From Cotesia glomerata (Eukaryota; Arthropoda; Insecta; Hymenoptera; Braconidae), in assembly GCF_020080835.1 (NCBI RefSeq), contig NC_058163.1:1394818-1458817 (forward strand): a DNA stretch of 64,000 nucleotides, written 5' to 3'. The translations under genes were made by a program, and so were the position numbers. How positions within the stretch are numbered: the stretch's first letter is position 1; each line of letters starts with the position of its first letter. Shown in pieces: positions 44,401 to 53,892 of this stretch. The notes beneath the pieces are model-generated. The model was not told the DNA's origin and did not search any database. It saw only the letters and a list, made by a program, of their open reading frames with translations.

Positions 44401-45698
44401 TTTAATTTTTTATTTTATATCTTTTTGTAAAGAAATAAAATTTTTTTTTCTTAATAGTTTTATGAACGTGGACTTGGCGCGATTTTTTTTACAGTGAAAC
44501 TGTTTTTGCTCGGATTAAAGTTAGCAGTTACTTAACCATTTTTTAATTTTATTTAACAGAAAGATTTGTTTCAAAAAATTATTTTAAAAAAATTGCATTT
44601 TTTATTTTTTTAAATTTTTACATGTCAATTTTTTTTTTCTTATTTTTTTTGCCATAATTTATTTGTTATAAAATTTTTTTAATTATTAAACATGTGCTAC
44701 ATTAAATGACATTAAAGTTCGCAGTCACCTAACCTTTTTTAATTTTTTTAATAAATAAATTATTTCTAAAAAATTGGATTTTTTTTTTTTTAAATTTCTT
44801 CATGTCAATTTTTTTTCTAATTTTTTTAGCATAATTTATTTGTTAAAAAAATTAATATTACTAAAGTTAGCCGACGTTTTTAATTAAAAAAAATTTTTTT
44901 TTAATAATTAAATTAGAACAAAAAAATATTTTTTAAAAATTGCACTGCCAATTTTTAAAGTTATTTACAAATTAAATTTTTTTTTTAGTTTTTTTGTAAT
45001 TATTTTTTCAATAGAAAAAAATTCTAAAAATTTTTAAATGTCGGCTAACTTAACTTTCATAATTTTTTTCAATTATTTATAAAACTGAAATCAGCTGACA
45101 GCTGTCAAATTTTTTTTTATTTTATAAAAAATAAATACATTAAAATAATCATAAAAATTTTTCACTAATAATTTCTTTATAACATTATTTTCATAAAATT
45201 TTTTTATATTAAACGTCAATTAAGTGTCTAAAATATTTTTAAAATTTTAATTTATCAAACTTAACTTTAAAATAATTTTTTACAAATATCACAAAAAAAT
45301 TTACAAACATATTTTATCACAAAATAAAAAAAAATTAAAATTAAAAATTAATAATTACAGGAGCAATGATGTTCCAACACTACATAAAAATAGTCCCAAC
45401 CACCTACTACCGGAGTGATGGCGCCCAGTTACAAACAAACCAATTTTCCGTAACCCGGCTGTCCCGAAAAATCTCCGGAATGAACGGAGAGTCGGGAATG
45501 CCCGGTGTGTTCTTCAGCTACGAGCTCAGTCCACTGATGGTAAAGTACACCGAGATAACAAACTCCTTTGGACACTTTGCGACAAATATTTGCGCGATAA
45601 TTGGCGGAGTCTTCACAGTAGCCGGGTTTGTTGACACTTTTCTCTACCACTCAGTGCGCGTGATACAAAAGAAACAAGAACTAGGTAAATTAGGATAG
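36589..45698 (+). CDS. ERGIC3: ERGIC3, ER-Golgi intermediate compartment protein 3 (388 aa)
   Basis: A membrane protein cycling between ER and Golgi, related to yeast Erv46, thought to act as a cargo receptor in early secretion. Seven coding exons in phase: 36589-36676, 36893-37051, 37131-37288, 38753-38823, 38894-39117, 39531-39659, 45361-45698. It starts MHFAEVLRRFDAYPKTLEDF. The first membrane span is near residues 30-47 (IVTIISTIIMVMLFIS). The luminal domain has the Cys motifs CGSCYGA and CCNTC, EQCKNSG, NEEGC-like FEEGCQIYG, HVHDVQ and the FSVTR strand. The second span is near 349-371 (CAIIGGVFTVAGFVDTFLY), with a short cytosolic tail KKQELGKLG. Length matches the human protein (383). 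The last intron (5.7 kb) contains the whole ROMO1 gene on the other strand. Intron 3 is nearly all palindromic array. Confidence 0.95.
37310..38745. repeat. Palindromic ~245-bp unit array filling ERGIC3 intron 3 (6 units)
   Basis: Six units occupy the 1,464-base intron 37289-38752, beginning about 20 bases after the donor and ending about 10 bases before the acceptor. Units near 37785, 38025 and 38270 are almost the same in sequence (ACTATTGACATTTTTCAAGA, AACGTCGGGATAAGCTTATA). The fifth unit has a short (TA)n centre. Confidence 0.9.
39819..41458 (-). CDS. ROMO1: ROMO1, mitochondrial inner-membrane protein (78 aa), nested in ERGIC3
   Basis: Reactive oxygen species modulator 1 is a small inner-membrane protein linked to cristae, TIM21/TIM23 import and ROS control. 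Two coding exons join in phase: 41458-41331 and 39927-39819. The start is MPVPVGNYQQGPSCWDRMKM. Two glycine-zipper helices follow (GFCVGMASGALFGGFSALR and GTFGTFMAIGTG), separated by RGRELVHSVGK. It ends in the family's typical GIRC plus stop. Length is within one residue of the usual 79. The 1.4-kb intron holds a 1,112-bp TA-target mobile element. The gene lies wholly inside the last intron of ERGIC3 on the opposite strand. Confidence 0.95.
40043..41154. mobile_element. 1.1-kb TIR element with iterated TTACTGC motif, in the ROMO1 intron
   Basis: Ends GGGTAAGTGTGGGTATTACT / AGTAATACCCACACTTACTC, flanked by TA (40041-40042, 41155-41156). The TTACTGC core, in either direction, recurs about fifteen times, for example CCTATTACTGCGTGTCCATT at 40271 and CAATTACTGCATGC at 40757. 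No coding capacity. A near-identical copy is at 54105-55215. Confidence 0.85.
41459..42231. other. ERGIC3 last intron, ROMO1 upstream region
   Basis: The bases just right of the ROMO1 start should hold its promoter on the minus strand; GCCATCTTGCTTTC at about 41726 and a GC-richer patch (ACGCGCGCTATATACTTG near 41803) are the only distinctive sequences. No other gene is seen. Confidence 0.35.
42302..43175 (-). repeat. ~870-bp GAGCTC-hairpin repeat, dimer copy 1
   Basis: Minus orientation relative to the copy at 23931. It begins ATTAGGAAAACGGTTGACCC and ends in the hairpin AACTTCCCG...CGGGAAGTT. A (CA)n tract at about 43004-43020 replaces the (CTTTCACATA)n stretch of other copies. Confidence 0.9.
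43176..44057 (-). repeat. ~870-bp GAGCTC-hairpin repeat, dimer copy 2
   Basis: It follows copy 1 directly; the junction reads GAAGTTAAAAATTAGGAGAA. The order of internal landmarks is the same. A four-fold TTTCACATAC tract lies at about 43858-43895. Confidence 0.9.
44516..45360. repeat. AT-rich inverted-repeat elements before the last ERGIC3 exon
   Basis: Two GTTAGCAGTCAC / GTTCGCAGTCACC-type elements (about 44518-44715) and one GTTAGCCGACG ... ATGTCGGCTAAC element (about 44865-45055), then plain AT-rich sequence up to the acceptor at 45360. Confidence 0.65.
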
Positions 45699-45899
45699 AC
45701 TTTTAAAAAACTTTCATGTAATTATTTGCATTTTAATAAAAGATTTTTAAAATAATTCCACTAGTGGAATTTATTTACATAATTCATATTTTATGAGACT
45801 GAAGTCAGCTGACAGTTTTTTTTTTACAGAATTACAAAGTTTTTTGAAAAATTAATTTTATATTTTTTTAACAAATGAATTGTGTCAGAAATTTTTAAC

Positions 45900-47240
45900 A
45901 AGCAGCCTTGCAGTCACTACGTGACTGCCGTAACTTGTGAACTATAAAAAATTAAAATTTTGCATTATTAAATAATGAATTTGGTTAAATTGTACTGTAC
46001 TTTCTTAAATATTGACGTTTTTAAAGATATAAGCTCATCCTAATGTTACACTCATCAAGAGCTTTCATTTGAGTACCCACATGCATTTTTGATATATTTT
46101 TCATATATACATATATATAATATATATAAATGTATGAAATATATAAAAAATTGATGTGGGTACTCAAATGAAAGGTCTTGAAGAGTGTAATCTCAAGATG
46201 AGCTTATATCTTTAAAAATCTCAATCGTTCACAAGATACAAGGTCATTTCTTAATTCTTGACATTTTTTAAGATATAAACTCATCCTGATGTTACACTCA
46301 TCAAGAGCTTTCATTTGAGTACCCACATCAATTTTTGATATATTTTTCATATATTTATATATATAATATATATAAATATATAAAATATATGAAAATTGAT
46401 GTGGGTACTCAAATGAAAGGTCTCGATGAATGTAATGTCAATATGAGCTATTATCTTTAAAAATGTCAATATTTTACAAGATACAAAGTCATTTCTTTAT
46501 TATTGACATTTTTTAAGATATAAACTCATTTCGATATTACACTCATCATAACCTTTCATTTGAGTACTCACATGGCATTTATCATATATTTTTCATATAT
46601 ACATATATATAATATATAAATATATCAATATATGAAAAATTGATGTGGGTACTCAAATAAAAGGTCTCGATGAGAGTAACATCAGGATGAGCTTATATCT
46701 TTAAAAATGTCAATATTTGACAAGATACAAAATCATTTCTTAATTATTGACATTTTTTAAGATATAAACTCATTTTGATGTTACACTCATCAAGAGCTTT
46801 CATTTGAGTACCCACATCAATTTTTCATATATTGATATATTTATATATTATATATATGTATATATGAAAAATATATGATAAATGCCATGTGAGTACTCAA
46901 ATGAAAGGTTATGATGAGTATATTGTCAAGATGAGCTTATTTCTTTAAAAATGTCAATAGTTTACAAAATACAAGGTCATTTCTTTACTATTAACATTTT
47001 TTAAAATATAAACTCATTTCGATGTTTTACTCATCGAGACCTTTCCTTTGAGTACCCACATGGTATTTTCAATATATTTTTCATATATACATATATATAA
47101 TGTATATAAATATATAAAATATATGAAAAATTGATGTGGATACTCAAATGAAAGGTCTCGATAAATATAACATCAAGATGAGCTTATTTCTTTAAAAACG
47201 TCAATAGTTCACAAGATACAATTTAATTTCCTAATTATCT
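45900..47240. repeat. Palindromic ~245-bp unit array between ERGIC3 and the ankyrin gene (5 units)
   Basis: The only array outside a gene. It starts with GCAGTCACTACGTGACTGC (a 19-base palindrome), then AAATAATGAATTTGGTTAAA and TACTGTACTTTCTTAAATAT. Units are near 46015, 46260, 46505, 46745 and 46985. The right border is CTAATTATCTATCTAGAAAT. Confidence 0.88.
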
Positions 47241-47527
47241 ATCTAGAAATATTTCCAAATATTGGTAAGTGGCAATTGCAAGACACCACCTCGTGGTCGA
47301 AAACAGCACTACTCAAACCAGGTCATGTATTCTTATGACGGTGACGTACTTGCCATCTGGGGTTAAAAAATTTAACTACTCAAACTAGGTTTTGGTAATA
47401 TGCCTTTTTACACGATACCATTTACCAATAATAAATTGCCTATCGGTTCGAATGAACTGAAACCTTGAACACAAATTTCAATAAAAAAAAATTATCTGCT
47501 AACTTTATTAAAATTACCATTACAAAT
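47240..47527. other. Downstream region of the ankyrin gene, no gene seen
   Basis: About 220 bases (47260-47460) of unique-looking, less AT-rich sequence with GCCATCTGGGGTTAAAAAAT. GGTAATATGCC and ATTTACCAATAA hint at an old repeat end. It probably includes the 3' UTR of the minus-strand ankyrin gene. Confidence 0.3.
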
Positions 47528-48976
47528 TTACTTAATAATCTTACAAGTTTTCAAAATCTCAACCAAATCACAGTAGCTCAAAAAAGGCAGAACCTTCTCC
47601 ACAAATTTCTTCGGAATCAATCTTTGGAACACAATCTCAAACAAGAAATTCAAAACAGCATCAAAGTTGTTTCCAATGAGCAGCTTTTTCCTAGAGTACA
47701 TCTTGACCGCCCGCCATTGCAGAACCTCTCCATAGATCTCAAAAGAATTTCTAACCTCCTCTCCCATCAGAAATTTAAAATCATTATTATCCAAAATCAT
47801 CGCAAGCTTGTGAGTACACCCAAAAATTTTATCAACAGTCAACGTTCCTCCACAGATCTTAATATTTTTCATCCGTTCCAGTTCTAACCTACAAAGTTCC
47901 AGGAACTCGGAACAACTTCGCTCGGCAATCTCCGGAAGAACATAACGCCCAGCGACATTTAATTTAGCGGCGTGTTCTATAACTAATTTACAAACCCTCT
48001 CTCTTTTTTCAGTATCTCCCTCTTTAGCCCACGTATCAAAGCAGAACTCGATTATGTTCCTGTAGTTGGAAGTTCTGACGTTGATATCAGCGCCAGCGGA
48101 GAGTAACAGCTTCAAAGCTTCAAAATCACATTTCACCGCAAAATGAAGCGGAGTAAGATTGTTAATTACCAAATTGAGGTTAGTCATTGGATGGAACAGC
48201 AAAATTTTGAGTATGCGCGGCTGATATTTAACCACCGCTAGGTGGAGCGCAGTTAGGTGGAACACTTTTACCGGAAGATAGTTCAGCAGGTCAGTTTCAA
48301 TTCGACACTGCTTGGATAAAAAATTGACATCAGCGCCCCCTTGAATTAACACCTTAACAATTTCAATTTTTCCTAACCTCACCGCGTGGACCAATGGCGT
48401 TCCATGCTCCAGCGCATGCGCATTAACATTCGCGCCGTTGCGACACAGAAGTTCCACTAGCGCCACCTGGTTAGCTTCAACAGCGACGTGCAGCGGCTGC
48501 TTTCCTAAGTTTTTTTCCGGGTTATTAATATTGTAAATATTAGAAATATCCACGTTTGCTCCAGATTCTATCAGCAGCTCCGCCATCTTGAGCTTCCCTT
48601 GGTAACAAGCGAGGTGTAATGGCGTCCAGTGTAACAAGCATTCTCTTCTATTTATTGGAACTCCAAGTGCAATTAATGTTCTTGCAATGTTCAGGTTAGT
48701 TCCATTAGTTCCATTAGTTCCGCAGCGGTGCACTGCTAAGTGCAAAACTGTTCCGTTGGTTGTTCCCTCTAGCGACACCTTCCGGGATATTAAATAGTTA
48801 AATAGTTCCTCGTCCCAGTTCCAGATGGCGATTTCGAGTAGTGTCGGGCTCATCAGTGGCAGGTGCGTCATCTTGAAATTGGCGTTCAGGTTTGTTAAAA
48901 CTCCCTTTGATTCCAGTTTTTGCACTAGAGACTTGGTTATTTTTTCTACTGGGATTATAAATCCTTCTTTCTGCAT
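47528..48976 (-). CDS. Ankyrin-repeat protein with PRANC-like C-terminus (482 aa, single exon)
   Basis: An uncharacterised intronless gene, from MQKEGFIIPVEKI to LKTCKIIK. Six or seven ankyrin repeats lie between about residues 45 and 310 (TPLHLACYQGKLKMAELLIE, QPLHVAVEANQVALVELL, GTPLVHAVRLGKIEIVKVLI, LTPLHFAVKCDFEALKLLLS). A short NGT repeat interrupts the second (CGTNGTNGTN). The last ~90 residues end in LIPKKFVEKVLPFLSYCDLVEIL. This has the spacing of the F-box-like end of PRANC domains, which recruit SCF-type ubiquitin ligases in poxviruses; related proteins occur in parasitoid wasps and Wolbachia. Neither viral nor bacterial origin is shown by the sequence itself. The gene is complete, with no stops or frameshifts. 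The start is the first ATG after several stops upstream. Expression and role are unknown; other members are discussed as venom or host-interaction proteins. Confidence 0.8.
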   Translation of the reverse strand: MQKEGFIIPVEKITKSLVQKLESKGVLTNLNANFKMTHLPLMSPTLLEIAIWNWDEELFNYLISRKVSLEGTTNGTVLHLAVHRCGTNGTNGTNLNIARTLIALGVPINRRECLLHWTPLHLACYQGKLKMAELLIESGANVDISNIYNINNPEKNLGKQPLHVAVEANQVALVELLCRNGANVNAHALEHGTPLVHAVRLGKIEIVKVLIQGGADVNFLSKQCRIETDLLNYLPVKVFHLTALHLAVVKYQPRILKILLFHPMTNLNLVINNLTPLHFAVKCDFEALKLLLSAGADINVRTSNYRNIIEFCFDTWAKEGDTEKRERVCKLVIEHAAKLNVAGRYVLPEIAERSCSEFLELCRLELERMKNIKICGGTLTVDKIFGCTHKLAMILDNNDFKFLMGEEVRNSFEIYGEVLQWRAVKMYSRKKLLIGNNFDAVLNFLFEIVFQRLIPKKFVEKVLPFLSYCDLVEILKTCKIIK

Positions 48977-49390
48977 TTTTTAGGGTTTATTTTAGTATTA
49001 TAATTTTTTTTTTATTTTTTTTTAGACACTTTTTAGGTTAAATTAATCTTTACACTACTGTTTCTCACTTAACTATGAAAGTTTGTTGTGAATTCTCAAC
49101 TTAAATAGTCTTCAAATCTATTATCTGGGTTAGAATTTTAAATTCTTTAATGAGTTTTTAATTATTTTTAAGATTAGTTACTAGTTTTAAGGTTGAAAAT
49201 AAAATTGAGAAGTATTGCAAGGTAGGTTACAAATTTTGAATGTAAAATTATTGATGATTCATATTGAAGATTATAAAGTGAAAATTTTTTTTAGAAATTA
49301 CTTATAATAGTATAATTGTCTGGAGTTTCAAAGTAAGCCCCTGAAGAATTTTTGTTATTATTTTGGTAAGAATGCCAATCGTATTTGTTA
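48977..49390. other. Upstream region of the ankyrin gene
   Basis: AT-rich, with no repeat I recognise until the element starting at 49391. It should hold the promoter of the minus-strand ankyrin gene. No TATA box can be singled out in such AT-rich sequence. Confidence 0.3.
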
Positions 49391-51303
49391 TGGCACGCCG
49401 TTTTACTATTAAATAGAAGGAAAAAAATGATCTTAAAATTAACAACTAGAAGGAAAAATGCACATTTTATGTTAAAACATAATCAAATATAATAGATTAA
49501 TTTTATGTTTATGCTTATATTTTTTAAGGAATAATTATTATGTCGGGGCATAACAATATATCAAAGAATTAAAATTCTGAGTTGAGCTGATGACATAAAG
49601 AATATTTTTATTAAGTGTCATGATAATTAAAAATAAGAGTTTAATAATTATGTGAGGACATAATTTTAACTAACAATTTTTTTTATGTAGTGACATAAAT
49701 TAAGGGGCTAGGGGTAGTCAGAGACACGAAAAAATGAGAATTTTCAGTAATTTTTTTTTGCTATTAAATCATGTTATTTTACAAAAGTAATAATATGGCA
49801 TTATTGCACAATGTTTTGACTTGAAGTCACGAAAATTTGGAAAAAAAAAATTTATAATTTCCAAAGTTATAGCTGTTTGTGTTGTCCCAGTTCCAAAAAA
49901 AGGTCCTTGCGGTGACTATCATAAGTCCTTGGAGATTCATCAAAAATCAATCGGATAGAAAAAATTAGTTTTATAAATAGATTATCTTGGGCCTGATCGA
50001 AGCTTTTTTTTTTTTAAAAAAAATTAACAAAATGGCGGCTTTAGGAAATTTTTTTCTAGATTTTCGGGAAAAAATCAACAGTTAATTGGTCATAAAAAAT
50101 CGAAATTTTTGAAAAAAAAAAAAAAAATCCTTCGATCAGGCCCGAGTTTATTACGTATTCTAAAAGCTGTATAAATTTCATTAAAATCTACCAAGCGGTT
50201 TTCGAGTTACAGTTATCACCAGCTCAAAAAACATAGTTTTGAGAAAAACGCATTTAAAGTTTCACATTAGATTTATGTACAGTAATACGCTCTTTGTTAT
50301 TTGTTGAATAACTCGAAAAGTAATTATCGGATTAACTTCAAATTTTCAGAGAATATTTTTAAGATATTATACTTAGAGAAAATGGAAAAAGAAAAATCGA
50401 TTTTTTGAAAATCCTGACTACTCCTAACCCCTTAAATTGGCTCCTGTAGATTTATATTTTTGGAGTAATTATTTATAACATTTTAATTTCTTTTAATCTA
50501 AAATTTAATACAAATAAGAATTAAAATTATTTACATAATAGTAATTCAGAATTACTATTATGTACATAATAAAAATGTTACAATTAAAATTATGTACATA
50601 ATGGAAATGTTTGAATTAACATTATGTATTAATAATTGATATCAATTGAGATAATATCAATTGCTTGATATCATTATGTTACAAGATCATTTTTATTTAT
50701 CATTATTATTTTATTTACTTTTAGGATGAAAAATTTTAATTAAATTTATGTTACTAGATAATTAAAATTCGTTATCGGTATAATTAATTATGGTGGGACA
50801 TAATAAATATTGTCTGAATTTTAGTTATGTTGTGTCATAAATTTTTTCCAAGTATTCATTATCATTTCACTTTTTACTAAATTCTATGAATTTTTATTAT
50901 CATCAACCATAATAAAAAATTTTGCAAAGATTTTTAAACTGTTTTAAATAAAATTAATCCATTTTTTTATGCAGATACATCATTTTAATATTTTTTGTTA
51001 TGTTATTCAAAATTATTTATAATTATGTCACAAGATAATAAAAATGTTTTTATTTTTTCAAAAGGATGATTCCTAATCATTATAATTATGTCGTAACATC
51101 ATTATATTTCTTGTATTTTTGTATCTCTCCCTATGCATAAGCATTTAATTTTATATATGTCGATACATAAAATAATTATATTTTTATTATGTCAGTACAT
51201 AAAAAAAATTCACTCAAAAAATTCTTTTTCAAATTAAAAATAAATTTCTTTTTTTTATGTTCTGCAAAAATGTTACCTGATTAAATAGTAAAACGGCGTG
51301 CCA
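49391..51303. mobile_element. 1.9-kb TIR element with iterated TTATGTC...ACATAA motif
   Basis: Ends TGGCACGCCGTTTTACTATT / AATAGTAAAACGGCGTGCCA, flanked by TA (49389-49390, 51304-51305). Inside, a short palindrome-like motif recurs about ten times (TTATGTCGGGGCATAA near 49539, TATGTGAGGACATAATT near 49649, TTATGTCAGTACATAAA near 51178). A smaller element (49703-50432) is inserted in it. No coding capacity seen. Confidence 0.8.
49703..50432. mobile_element. 0.73-kb TIR element nested in the 1.9-kb element
   Basis: Ends AGGGGCTAGGGGTAGTCAG / CTGACTACTCCTAACCCCT, flanked by TA (49701-49702, 50433-50434). Internal inverted pair GGGCCTGATCGAAG (about 49989) and CTTCGATCAGGCCC (about 50131). Unlike the others it does not carry obvious multiple copies of its end motif. 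Confidence 0.75.
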
Positions 51304-51730
51304 TAATTTGTAAAAGAATTTTGTATTTGTTTCAGGTAAAATTGTTGTTTTTTTTTTAATAAGTTTTGGATTTGGAGCGTCAAATTTTATTATTTAATAG
51401 AAATTTTCTTTGAAATTTTAGTTTTTAAAATATTTGCTCGGTAAAATTTTTAGAACTTAGATATATATTCACAGTTATGGAGACTTAATGTTTGTTTAGG
51501 ACCGATAAGATACATGTTGAAATTTATGATACTGTAATTAGCAAGGGTTTCTTAGAATTTTATGGTTGAGGCTATTTCAAGATAATTATAGTATTATTAT
51601 TTAGAAATATAAGAAGCACTTTTTAGTGTTTAAAATTAAATAATTCTATTAGTGTTGCAAATTTTTATGTTTAAAATTTTTTATCAAATTTTTACATCTG
51701 AATTTTTTTCACTATAAAATTATTAAAAAA
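51304..51730. other. Intergenic AT-rich sequence
   Basis: About 425 bases between mobile elements. Nothing recognisable. Confidence 0.4.
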
Positions 51731-53456
51731 AATTAGGAAAACGGTTGACCCTGAAGGCCATCCCTGCAACTTCCCGCTAATTCCATACTTAGGCGCTTAA
51801 AATTGCACCAATGACGTTTTTGAGCTCTTCGAGCTCAAAATATACAATTTATGGGTTGTTTTGAGCTCTCCAAGCTCAAAGAGATTGCTTTCCTATGCTT
51901 TTGAGCTCTTCGAGCTCAAAAGTCTGATAGGGATTTGATGACACTATTTTTTGAATTTTTAAACCGCAATAACTTTTGAATGAATAAACCGATTTTCGGG
52001 CGGTTGGCAGCATTCAACGCAGTTTTTTAAGCCTCACAAAGAATCTCAAATTTTGAATTGATCGCGCTAGAAATTTCGGAGTTATTCCGAAAAAACACTT
52101 TTTTCGGTTTTCTTTCGTTCACGATATCTCTCGAACGAATCAACCGATTTTGACCAGACTGGTGGCGATCGACGTGGTTTTTTGAGGTTAAGAGCTGATT
52201 AGTTTTTGGAATTGAACCATCAAGCCCTTTGAAAGTTATTCCAAAAAAACCACATTTGAAAAAAATTTTTTTTTTCAGTTTTTTGAAGATTTCTCAAAAT
52301 CTATTGATCTGAATCGATCCAAATAGTTTTCAAAATATAAGTTTGGTCACGCCCTTTCGAATGGCACCAACCGCGATGAAATCGGTCAAGCCGTTCAAAA
52401 GTTATAAGCGGTTCACATACTTTCACATACTTTCACATAATTTCACATACTTTCACACACACATACAGACACCGTGACAACCTCGCGGGGATAGTCAGAT
52501 AAGCTTCCTTTTAACGTCGAGATCTGATGAAAACTCGGTTTTTGCAAAACGGGGAGAAAACAATAACTTCCCGATTTTTGAAAATCTTCGATTTTCTTAG
52601 CGGGAAGTTAAAAATTAGGAGAACGGTTGACCCTGAAGGCCATCCCTGCAACTTCCCGCTAATTCCATACTTAGGCGCTTAAAATTGCACCAATGACGTT
52701 TTTATGCTCTCCAAGCTTAAAGAGATTGTTTTCCTATGCTTTTGAGCTCTTCGAGCTCAAAAGTCTGATAGGGATTTGATGACACTATTTTTTGAATTTG
52801 TAAACCGTAATAACTTTTGAATGAATAAACCGATTTTCACGCGGTTGGCAGCATTCGACGCATTTTTTCAAGCCTCACGAAGAATCTCAAATTTTCAATT
52901 GATCGCGCTGGAAATTTCGGAGTTATTCCGAAAAAACACTTTTTTCGGTTTTCTTTCGTTCACGATATCTCTCGAACGAATCAACCGATTTTGACCGGAC
53001 TGGTGGCGATCGACGTGGTTTTTTGAGGTTAAGAGCTGATTAGTTTTTGGAATTGAACCATCAAGCCGTTTAAAAGTTATTCCAAAAAAACCACATTTGA
53101 AAAAATTTTTTTTTTTCAGTTTTTGAAGATTTCTCAAAATCTATTGATCTGAATCGGTCCAAATAGTTTTCAAAATCTAAGTTTGGTCAAGCCCTTTCGA
53201 ATGACATCAACCGCGATGAAATCGGTCAAGCCGTTCAAAAGTTATAAGCGGTTCACATACTTTCACATACTTTCACATACTTTCACATACTTTCACACAT
53301 ACATACAGACGCCGTGACAACCTCGCGGGGATAGTCAGGGAAGCTTCCTGTGACCTTCAAACGTCGAGATCTGATGAAAACTCGGTTTTTGCAAAACGAT
53401 GTGAAAACAATAACTTCCCGATTTTTGAAAATCTTCGATTTTCGTAGCGGGAAGTT
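51731..53456 (-). repeat. Second head-to-tail dimer of the ~870-bp GAGCTC-hairpin repeat
   Basis: Copies 51731-52609 and 52610-53456, minus orientation. The junction GAAGTTAAAAATTAGGAGAA is identical to that of the dimer at 42302-44057. The second copy lacks one of the GAGCTC hairpin segments (about 60 bases near 52705). It ends some 430 bases before the mTERF3 start. Confidence 0.9.
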
Positions 53457-53892
53457 AAAAATTTTTTTTAATTAAAAAATTTCCTACCTGTCATAATTTG
53501 TCCTTAATAAAAAACAATAATTTTGATAATAATAATTTTTTTGTTTGTATTTTTATTATTTTATCATTAATTGTAAAAAATAATAATTGTTTTTTTTTTT
53601 CCAGGTTTTCTATTTTACCTACAGATTACCCGCGACATTTAATAATTTTTATTTACTAAATTTATTTTATTGAAAAAATTATTTAAAAAAAATTTTCATT
53701 CATAAAAAGCTTGAAAAACTATAAGATCAATTAATAAAAAATATTTGTTTAGTTATAACTAAATAAATAAATTTAAAAAAAATATTAAAAATGTCAGCTG
53801 ACTTCAGTACTATCCACCATAACCTAAAAACCACAACAAATCACAATTAACAAGTTTGTGTCTAAAAAATAATTTTTGAAAAAATTATTAAA

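Larger units (their letters stand above)
42232..44515. mobile_element. ~2.3-kb TIR composite enclosing a repeat dimer and a palindrome
   Basis: Long inverted ends of about 65 bases: AATCCGAGCAAAAACAGTTT, then TCGCGCCAAGTCCACGTTCA, at 42232-42300, and the reverse complement at 44448-44515. Between them lie two head-to-tail copies of the ~870-bp repeat (42302-44057). They are followed by a ~330-base palindrome (about 44090-44440) whose arms share AAGTAACCGATATGGTTG and AAAAGAAACAATTTTGGAACG. Confidence 0.75.

Noticed and set aside
47465..47887. Plus-strand frame of 140 codons over the end of the ankyrin gene
   Set aside because: Antisense to the PRANC-like C-terminus; Asn/Ile-rich, no motif.
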